From positions 682,001 through 746,000 of the forward strand of contig JAFBJZ010000856.1 in NCBI GenBank assembly GCA_016785225.1: 64,000 nucleotides of DNA, read 5' to 3'. The notes under the pieces are model-generated. The model worked only from the letters and a program-made list of their open reading frames with translations. It was not told where the DNA came from and searched no databases. The translations under genes were made by a program, and so were the position numbers. The first letter of the stretch is position 1. Every line of letters begins with the position of its first letter. Positions 23,661 through 60,100 of the stretch are shown here, piece by piece. The DNA is from Psettodes erumei (Eukaryota > Chordata > Actinopteri > Pleuronectiformes > Psettodidae).

Positions 23661-23685
23661 GTTGCTAGGCGGAGATATCGCGAGA
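23661..23685. promoter_or_regulatory. X-box-like half-site and TCTCGCGAGA-like motif
   Basis: GTTGCTAGGC at 23661-23670 matches an RFX X-box half-site with the second half degraded. TATCGCGAGA at 23676-23685 differs by one base from the TCTCGCGAGA element of many TATA-less promoters (bound by BANP). Both sit at the inferred CCDC24 start and about 500 bp from the divergent VWC gene. Motif identity is seen directly; binding is inference. Confidence 0.45.
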
Positions 23686-24186
23686 CCGGAGAGTTTCTCG
23701 AGAAGTTTGGATATTCCGAGAATATATATATTTTCTCCTCAGTGGTTCACAATTTACGCGTGTGTGTTTTCATTAAAATAGATTTTAAAATATATGTAAA
23801 ATGCCACAGATTAAGATACAGTAGACATTTGACGTACAGCAGTGCTCTGGTAAAAGTAAATCGACGTAAAGATGTTAAACAAGGGGAGGGACAGACTTGA
23901 GCTGAGGCTGGTGTGTGAACTCTCAGAGGGGCAGTGAATAGAACTTTCGCTCTTTATCCCCCCCTCAACCCCCACCCCTTCCGTGCTCTTTGCAGAAGTG
24001 TGCACAGCCCCCGCAGTCCTATGTGGAAGAAGCACCGACACAATGTTAAGGATTTTGCGCTCAGTAACAATGTAAGAATCTAAAACACTATTGCGAAACA
24101 AAACTCCAACTGGACTTCTGCGGATGTTTCACCTCGTTTCATTGTGAACTATTTAGTTTTGGACAAAGTGACTTATCAGATAAATC

Positions 24187-25897
24187 ATGGCAAAGCTGTT
24201 CAGTGTGCGCCTCTCCTTGGAGTGCAGGATACGCACGGCCGTTTTGGCACTCCTGCTTTGCGCGCAGGCCGGGCTCGGTTTCTCCGTCGCCGGGCAGCAG
24301 GAGAGCACCTGCGAGGCCAACGGCAGCGTCTACTACGTCGGGGAGTGGTATTTTCTGGACTCCGATCACTGCACCCAGTGTGAGTGCACCGCCGAGGGCT
24401 CCGCGTGCGCCCGCACGGAGTGCACCTCTCTCCCGGCTGCATGCATCCATGTCAGCCACTACCCCACCGACTGCTGCCCCAGGTGCGAGAAGATCGGTTG
24501 TGAGTACCGAGGGGTGGTGTACGAACTGGGACAGAACTTTCAGGTAAGACTGATAACACTGGTGTAATACTTTCTCTTCTTTAGGTATCTAAAAATACTT
24601 AGGGAGAAGGATTGGTTTATTTTTAAAAGGTATTAAAGCTAGGGCACCTCTAGTTTTAACAGATGGCTAAATTGCCACTGAGCCCAAAACTGTCCATCTG
24701 CACTAACTGCAGACTTAGTGAGGATATATTTGATAATACATGATTTTTTTCCAGTATTTTATATGTCACTGCACAGCTATTAACTATGCTCGTTCATGTG
24801 TAGTATAGGACTAATGTCCAACAAGGAATGTCACAAATACCAGAAATTATTAGTAAGAACAACATGGCCATTGTAACCATGTTGAATATCCCAAATACTG
24901 AGGAACCCATACTAAAAGCTTTTTTTTTTTTTTTTTTTTTAGCAGAAAGCAGAGTTTCAGATGCTCTGCATTAGTGAACACTTGTTAAGAAATGATGTAT
25001 CCATCAGAAATACATCTCAAAAACAAAGGTGAACACCAGCTTAATTTGGTTGAGGTTTAAACTTGAACGCCTTGCTCTGTTTTCATGCAGGCTCCACCCT
25101 GTTCCTCAGCCACCGTGCCTTGTCATTCCAATTGTGCAAGCACATTTTTAAAATTAAAAATTATACTGAGAAAATTCTCCTAAAAATGTGCAGTACAAAT
25201 AAATGAGAGTAAACATCTTTTTTTATATATAGAGCAGGGAATTCGAGGTAAATGGCGCCCCCTTTTGAGATGGTATGAAGAGGGCTTGGTGAAAGGTGCT
25301 GGTTAGATACTGTTATTTGATATTTGACTGGCTACTCTCCCATTAACTCCCATTTACATCATGAAGTGACGATTAAATGGTATATGCCGAGTCTGACTGT
25401 GTTTGCTCTCTCTCCCAGCCATCAGAATGTGAGCAGTGCACTTGTGACAGTGATGGCATCGCTCGCTGTCTAGTTGCAGATTGTGCCCCTCCGCCATGTG
25501 TCAACCCTGTCTACGAGCCAGGGAAATGCTGCCCTGAGTGCAAGGAGGGTAAGATGAAAAAAGAAAAAGGACAGAGAACAGAAAGTATTACGAAGTTTTC
25601 CAAAAGTAGTAATTTAGACACCACACTGTGATCTTGCTTTGCTAGCAAATGTTTGAAACTGCTCAGCTGCCATTACACTTACCTTGTTTTTTTGCTCTCC
25701 TTCCAGGTCCTAACTGCTATGTTGACTCCTCACGCAGTCAGGTGATCCCTGCAGGAGAGCCCGTCTGGGTCGACTCCTGTACCAAATGCCGCTGTCACGA
25801 TGGCCAGGACGCCGGCTACTGGGAAGGAAACCGCCTCGCCACCTGCTCCCGCCTCAAGAACTGTACGCCTGAACACCCATCCATCCAGCAAAACTGA
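24187..25897 (+). CDS. Secreted Brorin-type VWC domain protein (VWC2/VWC2L-like)
   Basis: Three exons, 24187-24543, 25419-25548 and 25707-25897, join in frame (CAG|GTAAGA; GAGG|GTAAGA; acceptors CTCCCAG and TTCCAG) to give 225 aa; human VWC2L is about 222 aa. Residues 18-31 form a hydrophobic signal-peptide core, and the ATG has a good context (ATCATGG). A first VWC repeat spans about C42-C100, with a CCPRC end. The second runs from C105 to C160 and holds CVNPVYEPGKCCPEC, nearly the VWC2L sequence. A third, partial repeat (from C166) has IPAGEPVWVD and ends CSRLKNC near the C-terminus. NGS at residue 45 is a possible glycosylation site. Relatives are extracellular BMP antagonists expressed in neural tissue. 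The sequence is comparably close to VWC2 and VWC2L, so no symbol is given. It is divergently arranged with CCDC24. Confidence 0.88.
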
Positions 25898-26585
25898 TTC
25901 TGTCTGTCAGCAGAGAAGCAGCTGTCTTCTTTGCTGGTTCATCAGCTTTGGACCTTTTATGTCCGAGAACATGCTGAACCCTTCTCTATGGCTGAAAACC
26001 TCAACTTTAACGCCAGACTTAACGGATCATCTGCGACTCCATACATGTTTGAGAACAGCAACCAAAGACTTTAAGTTTAGCCTTCATTCCACAAGGATAA
26101 TTCAACCAACTGATGAGAACCACTGAATTTGTCACCGTGGTGGTCGATGCTTGGCCTTCATCTTTCCCTATCTGTTCTGCACTTCACTAACAGGGCCAAA
26201 ATTCAGGGCTGGAGGTCAAAGCTCCACATTGACTGCAATTGGCAACTTCATTCGCCGCAAATTTGCAAAGTTTAACTACAATGTGAACAAAGGCAAGACC
26301 GTTATTCTTATTATCTAAAGTTGTGGTCCTGTTTTGTTGTTGTTGTTATACTTCATTTTGCGCTCCCATGGTGCATATTCATAAACAAAGTTGCTTTTAA
26401 TTAGTTTATTTAATTACCACAAACTAACTGACACACAGAAACCTCAGGGCCAGCACAGAAGCACCGGTTGGTACATGCACAGAGGGCAGTTGGTCTTCAT
26501 TTAAAAACATGGTGCAGTTTTGTAAAAATGAGATGTTTGATTTAACGAGATTTCAAACAATTGCAAACGTTGTACTTCTACAGAA

Positions 26586-26596
26586 AATAAAATAAA
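26586..26596 (+). terminator. Candidate polyadenylation signals of the VWC gene
   Basis: Two overlapping AATAAA hexamers lie about 690 nt downstream of the VWC stop codon. Another AATAAA at 28013-28018 could end a longer 3' UTR. Nothing else gene-like is visible between 25898 and 28440. Confidence 0.45.
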
Positions 26597-28444
26597 TTAA
26601 GCAAATCTGAGAGGAACTAGAACTTAAACTTTATATTTGAAAGGTGACCCTGCTTTAGATAGCCTTTTCATATTTTATCTGCCTGTAGACAGTCACAGTC
26701 TGTGGGCTTTTTTGACTTCCAGACAGACCTGTTATGGTAAACAACAAGCCCTGTAACAAAGCCAATGAGATTATTGGATGATAAGGAATGGTAATTGACC
26801 TGTCACATGCAGTTGATGCAGTGCCAAAATGTATGCAAGGCTGTGATGCAATTTAGACGAGGTAATGGCTTAGCAAAGCAATAAACAATGGGTAAATGTT
26901 GTATAAATTTTCAAGTTCAATTTCCAAGCTAATTGAAATATAATGAATAAGACTATGGCCTAACGTATGACTGTACAGTAATTGTAGACACATATTTGAA
27001 AACAGGATTTCATCTAATGGACTCTCATTTGTGCATGTACACTGTAGAACAAGAAAAACAATATGTAATTTAGTGCTTAATTAATTTTTCACAAGATATA
27101 TGAGTAGCGTTTGATAGAAAGATATTTTCCTTTTATTTCTGCTGATCATTTACTGTGTTAAGAATCTAAATGTGTAATGAAATGTAGCATGAGGTTTATT
27201 GTCATTTTATGTAGGTTTATATGCAGCAAATCTTTTGACAGTAATTTCTTATCATCTATCACTTTAATCATGAGGGACCTTTGAATGAAACCAAAAATAA
27301 TCTTGTGAGATGTTTATGCGTAGTGTTAGAGCCTATTATGGCATTTACTTGACATTTAAGACTCCCCAGCTGCTTCTGCATGAAGTGTATTATTACAACT
27401 CACAAGTTTCATGGCCTTAAATCTCAATAGTTGTTTGTTAAACTTTCATGGTTATGAACACCTTATAAATCTTATTTTGTGAGAATGAAGAAGGCACAAG
27501 TCCAAAGAAATGTAAACATGAGAGTAAATAAGAGCTGAGAGTGGTCCTGCCACAGCTATCATGCTAATTCATGAATTATCAGAGCATGGTCTGACATCAT
27601 GGAAAATACACCAGATCAATATCAGTTACCGTTACGCCAAGCAGGCTTTAGTTATATATTTGGTGTACAGACAAAAGAGTGGCATCAACCTTCTCATCTA
27701 ATCGAGTGAGAAAGTGAACAGGTGTATTTCCCATGGTGTCAAACTTTTCCTCCAGGTGCAGCATCAATTCACCATTTCAAACCAAAGGGAACTGATATAA
27801 ATCACATCATCTAATGTGTCTAACATACTGGCACCATTCCAAATTAAAACACCTTTTCATATCCATTAATTACCTCTCACTTTGTGTGTCCTCTTCTTCT
27901 ACTTTACAGGAACAATCAGTTGTTATGAAAACACCTTGGCTTGTGTATGAGAGGATACAATGATTTCCCTGTTTTCAGTGCCGACAGTTTGGGGCCAGTG
28001 CTCCCTGAAAACAATAAAAGAATATTACAAGAAGTATAGAGGGTAAAAGAGAGAAAGACATATGGCTTTACACTGAGGCATTAAAGATATGTTTATACCA
28101 GTGGATAGAAGAGAAAAGACAAAATAAAGGCCATAGAGGTCGAGTCAGATGTAATCCATGAGGTGGTATAAAATTTCAGCCTGCAGTGGGACCACAGACG
28201 AGCAACAGTAATGGGTTTATGTAGGTTGTCATAGCAACAGGGTTGCAAAAGCCGCCGATATTACATCAGTGGGATTACCTTAGTCGGCAGGTGGTAACTT
28301 ATTCCATCTGAAGTTCCTATTCATGTACCGGTCTGAGTCTTACCGTATTCTACATTAACCTGAGGAAAATGCAAACAAAGTGAAAAACATACACGCACGT
28401 TAAAAAGAAACCGACAAAGCCATCATACAATCTTTCACATCAGA

Positions 28445-30084
28445 TTTATTGATTGTATAGAAAAAGTAGGTTTGATATGACATTATGCATTCTATATAAG
28501 ATATAACATTTTCAACATTCAATGTACAAAAAAAGAGAAAAAAACATAGCTAGAGATACAGTAAATTTTTAAAAACGCCCACAGGTCTTAAAGTCCTGTC
28601 TGCACTTTGCAGCAGACGAGCAAAAAGTGTATTTGAGAAAGCGTTTCGAATACTTAACCACCTGAGGTGTGCTTGACAACTGGAACAGCTTCAAAAGTCA
28701 AAAGTCCATTAAGAAACATCGGCCACCTCCCGTGGTCGCTCTTATTCTCAAGTAAAGGAAACATTTCAAATACTATTTTTGCTGAAGTTCCTGTTGCTGA
28801 TCTTTACATCTATAACCCATGTTACAGTTTATACACACTGGGGCCATGTCTCTCTTGCTAAATCCTTGTTTTTTCCCATTAATTGTCACTCCTCAGTTTA
28901 TACTTCTTCACGTAACCTAACCTCTTAAAAGGTTTCCAGTAATTTATTAGTAGCCTTGATGAATCCAGGGACACGCCACTGATTTCACACATGAAATTCA
29001 GATTATAATTGTACATATATACCTCGCCTATGTAAACAGCTGTATAATGTCCTTTGTGGACTTTTCCAAAGTCGGAAAAAACCCAACCCTGAAAATATGA
29101 CAAGCTCCTCTCATCTCGCTTTAAACAGAAAGTCTGTGTTGCAAACTGGAGGAGTAGGGATTGAAGTAGAAGTAGGTATTTGGGAGTTGTGAAGTGAGAG
29201 ATGCCAAAAGTATTCCCATATCAGATACAGTATGTATATTTTTTAAAATCATATCCTCAATGTTACATAACATGGAACACAGGACTCTAGCCCGCATAAT
29301 GCAATGATAAAAGTTTATGCTGGGGCCGCAAGTTTCAGTCATTTTGATTTGAGAGAAAAAGCCAGTCAAAGCCGCGAATCTGAGCAGCAGAACTGAATTG
29401 TTGCATTATGGGAAATTTATTATCCAGGGACTAAAAATACGGCCTCCGCTGCTCAGATTTTGTACATTTTTTTTTTTTGTCTCTCGCAAGTCACCCAATT
29501 TTATAGAAGTAAAACATTAAAATCTCTAGAGGGCCCCTTTAGTACTGTAAGTCCTCTACTCTAAGTAACACGTGATTGTACCTGTTGTGCACAGATCATA
29601 CAATTTCAAATCAGCAGGTGAATTAGAGGCAAAAAATGAAGAATGGACTAAAATATTTTCACCTCATATCCCATCCAATTTAAAAATGGCGACATTAAAG
29701 CAGGGCATGGGGTAGAGGTGAATAAATCTCAGATATTGCACAGGGTAACTGTAAACAGTGCAGAGAAGGGATTGTATTGACCAAGGACACTGAAACTCAG
29801 CAGGGGAGTACTGCACTCTGACAAAATAAGGATCTCATTTCAGAAAAGAGGGAGGGTGAAAAGGAAAAGGAGAGTCTGATGAAGTGGAGAAAAGAGTGAG
29901 AAAAGGGGGAGACAGAAGGATCCACATGTGGGGATAAGCGTTGAGAGGGGTGAGAATAGATCAAAAAATAAGGATACAGTTAGTGCACAGATTCAGAGAC
30001 ACAAAGAGAGGCCCCGTCAATATCTATTGAAGGAAGAAGCACTCTTGTGAGACACAGCTGTGCTCGGTGTGGGCCATTGACACT

Positions 30085-30123
<39 letters not shown>

Positions 30124-32511
30124 ACCCAGGACTTGCAGAGGAAGGAAGAATGAAAAGGCAATGAAACGGGAGATGATGCAAAGAGAAAAGAGAAGGCAGT
30201 GTGTGTGAATGTCTGTGTTTGGGCCTTTGTGTCGGAAAGAGATTCAGTGAGACCTTCAATGCTTTTTAAACTGAACAAAAATATGTGCTCATTTCAAGTC
30301 TGACCAATTTTGAAAGCACATATTTTCTTTAAGTGGTATTGCCCCAATAAGAATGAGCTTTGAATTAAACACAAAATTCCCTGCCCCTTTATTAAACTTG
30401 TGAAGGCATCAGTTTGGTATTCAGGCGTCGACAGTAACAGCATCGAAAGCAGAGACGAGGAAACATAAAACCAAGGGATAAGAGCGACGCATCAAAGCGT
30501 AAAACAGTCCAAAGGCTTAAATATGTCGACGGAGGAAATCACCAAACCATATTTTTCTCGTTCATCTGTAGCGCAGGGAAAGACGTGTACCCTCCGTAAG
30601 ACAAAAAGAGTTTTAAAATGAAAACAGCTTCAGTAGAAAAAATGGTAACTAAAAGTTTGATTAATTTAGCCCATCCCTTCTGAAATCTGAAAGTGTGATA
30701 AAATAGATTGCAATGCAGAACTGACAGCTCATGATGATAAAGTCTGCAACGGCAATAGAGATGTCAGTCAAACCATATCTTCTCATTACTGCTATCTGCT
30801 GACTACCACCTTCTAATTTCCTCTTCCCAGATATGATACTCTTTTTCGCAAAGATGGGGAAAAAACGATAGCAGAGAGAAAAAAAGTGGCATGGTAATAG
30901 TTATGATAGAGATATAATGAATTGCACTACTTAAAAAAAATTCAGACTTCCAGGTAACATCTTAGGCTGAGAAAAGTACGCTGAAAATCGATTACGTTTC
31001 AGCTGGCTTTGTCTGTGGAGCCAGTGTAAAAGTCTGCACAATGCTTTTTCCTGTCTGACATGTTCCATGCTCCTGTCCTGACAGCTCATTCCTGATGACT
31101 GTGACCCATCTGCTGTTAGAAAACGTGGTAAAAAGAAATGTATATATCTACTAGAATCCACACTTTAAGGAATATTAATGTACCTCAAACCGATGGCTTT
31201 GTGTACAGATAATCGTGCGCCTTTCAAAGCACAGATTACCAAAGCAGAAGTAGTTGAGTGAAAATTTTTTTTTCTGGAAACCAATTCTCAATACCTGCCA
31301 TATGGGTTTAAAACCAGAACTGAGCTGTCAGTATATGCCCTGCCGTCTTCGGTTCCTCCATTCCATTTCAAAATGCATTCCCGGGGTAGTTCCACCACAC
31401 TGCGTTCAGCACAAGAGAAAACTTTCCGCATCTCCTCCGTGTTCACGACAACAAGTCAGTGTCTGTTTCCAAAGTGTGTTTTTTTTATATATAGGTATAT
31501 AAAAAAAGAGAACAAAAACAGAGTTCTCAGGTGTTGCTGAGGTTTATCAGCGTGTCCCAGCACTGTTTTGAGTCTTCTGCTGTAGATGCAGGCACAATAC
31601 ACATTCATTAATTGATAGCAGAGGATCTGATTGAGGAAGCTGATCCAGACAGGAGGCTCCCCGACGAAAAAGGTCAACGTTCAATGGTCTGTGAGCGTCA
31701 TATGTCAAGACGTGCGTCAGCCGATGCCTTTCATATGCAAACAAAGTGATACTGGATCAACACCGCGTGTCACTGAATGATGGTGATGTCACAGCTCCGG
31801 TCGCAAATCCCTTCTCCACTGACCGTCACCGTAAATGCTGAGGAATAAATTCTTTGATGGCCTTTGTAAGCTTTGCTGTCTTTCCAACCCACAGGTACCA
31901 CATCTTGTATCCACCTCTTAGTATCCATGTAACAGACATTTTTTGTTTTTGTCATGGCGAGAGTCATTGGTTTATAACACCTCGATCAAAATTATTCCAA
32001 GAAACCCCTCTGGATACTGTCCATCACTTCCCAAAAATGCCTTGATAGCCCTCCAAAGTGTGACACTATGCTACTGTCTCATCTTTTACTGACCCAACAA
32101 TAGTTCCTGTGTCCTCTGATGATATGCTGCTGGATGCCTTCCAGTTTACAAAGGGTAGATGGTGGAAAGACTCCAAGTTTGATGCCAAACCTTCAGGTCA
32201 GCCACTGATACTCCAGCTTTGGTCCGCACCCTGATTCTGAAGTCGCTGATTGGTAAAAGTAGGAGGTGTTGAAGCCGTTTGCTGCTTGCAAGAAAAAATT
32301 GTCCTGGATACAGAGATGGCAAGCTGAAATCTCCAAGAAGAGAGAGAAAGACGCCGTGATGTGCTTGTGACTACTTTTCCCTGCACCCCTCCAATCCATC
32401 CAGGATCTTTCCAAATATGTTTTCCCTTGATGTCCTTCACTGAAACTCCTCTTTTCATATTTTCCCTCCAGTCAATGTTCGACCCCGTCATCTTCCTCTG
32501 TGTACATCTCT
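28445..32511 (-). other. Non-coding region, probably a long 3' UTR and 3' flank of B4GALT2
   Basis: It follows the B4GALT2-like stop codon (32512-32514) on the minus strand. No ORF resembles a protein and no further splice sites are apparent. AATAAA on the minus strand at 28445-28450 (TTTATT on plus) is one possible end; another TTTATT lies near 30389. A (CA)n microsatellite is at 30090-30116, and a 12-bp inverted repeat AATCTGAGCAGC/GCTGCTCAGATT is at 29377-29388 and 29448-29459. The extent of the UTR is not proven. Confidence 0.35.
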
Positions 32512-57196
<24,685 letters not shown>

Positions 57197-60100
57197 CTGC
57201 AAGAAGAGAAACACAAGAAAGATTCGTGGTTTCATTGTTTACACAGAGACGAGGAGGGCGGACCCAAAGGTTTCATCTCTCTGGAGAAGTTTTGTGTGAG
57301 AAGCGTTTCATTCACCAGGATGTCTGCTGTCCAGTTAAATAGACAACAAATGCTGTTACTGTGTCTCTACACAGCACAGCATCTGCCTTCAGACTTTAAC
57401 AGCTTGCCGCTTTGTTAGGTTGCATAATACACAAGAGTGAAATAGGGCAATGAGAGGGCCAAATATATAAAACATGCCACTGTCATTAAACTTTTGTACT
57501 GTAAAATGCAATCCAAGTGGGTGCTGAAAAAGTCAACAGCACGTATAAACAATTAATTATACACCTGCCAGCGTAACTGGTAACGACTAGTAACAACTAA
57601 TGTGTATGACAGAAACAGTTTGTTTTGTGTAACATTATTTAAATTTATGATATGTAAATCTCCACATCGCATCTTGGCTACATTTTAATTTACAAAAATA
57701 TCTGAATTGTCCTTTCAGCCAAACATGCCGTCACCAACTCAAGCAGCATCATTTAGAGCATCACCGAGCGTCAACATTTATCTCTGCACACAGTATGAAC
57801 TGATGTGTGTCCAACTCAGGAGCGCGGACTGCAGGTGTGAACTGCATTGTATGAACTGACTTGTTTTTTTCAGTCTCTGCGTGGCCCAGGTTCAACACCG
57901 TGGCCAAGATAAATGCATGGTTGCTGAGCAGCACGCCAGCGTAAGATGGCGGAGGTCAATATGACAGACACTTTATGGATTCAATACGGTAGCGTAGATC
58001 TCTTTTTGCGGAGCTCTTGTGCAACGGCTTGACTCGGTAAAATCCGAGTCCTTGTCAAGCTGCAGGGAGGTCAGCGAGCGAGAAGTGAGGCAACCTGACA
58101 GTCGCTGGCAGACGCTCTCCTGTAGCACGCTGACAGCTCATCCTCTCTGAGCAACTTCTGGATTTATCCTACTATTCATGACAAGTGCACTGAAGAAGCT
58201 CAGGGAGTGGATAGAGAGTCAGTGATCCAGGGTCCAGGGACGGGATACAATTTTCCAATCCTTTGTGCTGCCAGTACCTGGTTCATGCATCAACAGACAG
58301 TCATCGCGGTGATTTCACCACAGGGGGTGCTTTTAGTCACTCATGCTACACTTAGTCCATTCACAGATCACACAATCATCCCAGATTTCCTCTGCCCACT
58401 GTGCCCACCATGACAAACTTTGTCTGGTTATGACAAGAAGCAACAGAACCATGTAGAAACCTTCACATTCGAAAAATGTATAAGCAACTATTTTCATAGT
58501 CAGTTGATCACTTAAGAGCAAAGACAGCAGATAAGCCATGGTCTACTTCTAAAATGTGAAGACTTCTTTCTTGGTGATTGTAACTGGACAATAAATAGGA
58601 GTAGTAGCAGGATCAGTCATACAGTAGCTGATGAATGTCTGCAGCAGACCAACATAACAGAAGTTAAGACACGGTGGTCTGAATATCTCAAACATTATGA
58701 GATGGCTCTATCTTTGCAGTTTTGTTGGCTGGCTTTTATGCTTTTGCAGTTACAACACTGGGTTACCTGAAAGAAAAAATCGATCGTCTTTACTCTGGAT
58801 AATGAGCTCTCTGAGTTATGTAATAGATTCATAGAATCGGACGAGTGCAGCACAGTCAAGGCCTTACGCGAAGTCGATACGACGCGAGGGGCCCCACATG
58901 ACAGGATTCCATGTTTATGTTAATGAGACTGGGTCCCAGTGTGAAGCTTCATTTCTCACATGATAAAAAAGGACATCCCGGTTGGATGGAAACCTCAGTA
59001 ACTATAGTATGAAGCTGAACAACCAACCAGAGTTACAAATCTGCCGCAGTCATGTCTTCCTAAGCCGCTAGGGAAAACCACCCACTCCTGACAGCACAGA
59101 GAATCTCCAAGATGATTAATGCAACTGCTGCTTGTCCTTTCTGTTCAGGACACATTTCCTTCTGGGGTTTTTTTGTTTGTTTTTTTCAGGACTTATACTT
59201 CCATACTGGTGCATTATCTTTTTTGGACCACCCCTGAATCAAGTAACAATGTGTAATCCTCCTGGTAAACCCACTAATACCTGAGATTTGAGTGCATAAT
59301 CCCCTGTGCAGGTAAAAAAAGAAAAAAAAAATCTATTCTCACAAATCCGCATCACGGGCCTCCTAACATCAGCTAAAGTGGTCTTTAGCTTGTTTTTAAA
59401 CAAGGGTTGGCTCAGCAGCTTGCTGTGACATCGTGTGAGGTCAGGAGGGCAGAGTATGACCGATGTCATACATACGTGATTTGATGTGGTTGATTCCATT
59501 CTGCTGCCTCTCTCGCTGTGACGCTCACACGATTCTTTTGATTGGAAAATGTTCTGTTCCTCAACCTCCCACTCGAACTACTTCATATTTTCGGCCAAAA
59601 AGTTTCTTCTCAAAAGTCTTTTTACTTCTGTGCTGCGAGCTACGATCAATATGTACACAGTGTCTCATTTTCTTAAAAAAAATGTTTACTTTTGTTTGTG
59701 TCTGGTCTGGAGACGCAGTGAGAGACGGCGTGAGAGCCGGAGACTGCGGCAGACGGAAAGAAAAGAAAATTCTCTTTGCTTGCTCGCTGTTGGCTTGAGC
59801 TCACACAAAAAACCAAGCCCTCTTTTTTTGTGCACCTCTAACCTCATTACGCATTATTGTGGTCCTTGTTTGTTATTTCAATAAGACATCTGTGCGTGAA
59901 GCTCTCAGCGTCCCGGCTTCATGGCGCTCTACATCTCTCCTAATCGCTTCCTGCCAGAGAGGCGAGCTCACATCACTGGCAGGATGTGGAAGAAAACTGA
60001 CACCCATTATGCTGGACAGGCCATGTAAGTGGTTTGGACACAGACACTTGATAGATGGAAAGGTTGTGGGTGATAGGGTGAACGTAAACTTCTCTATTCT

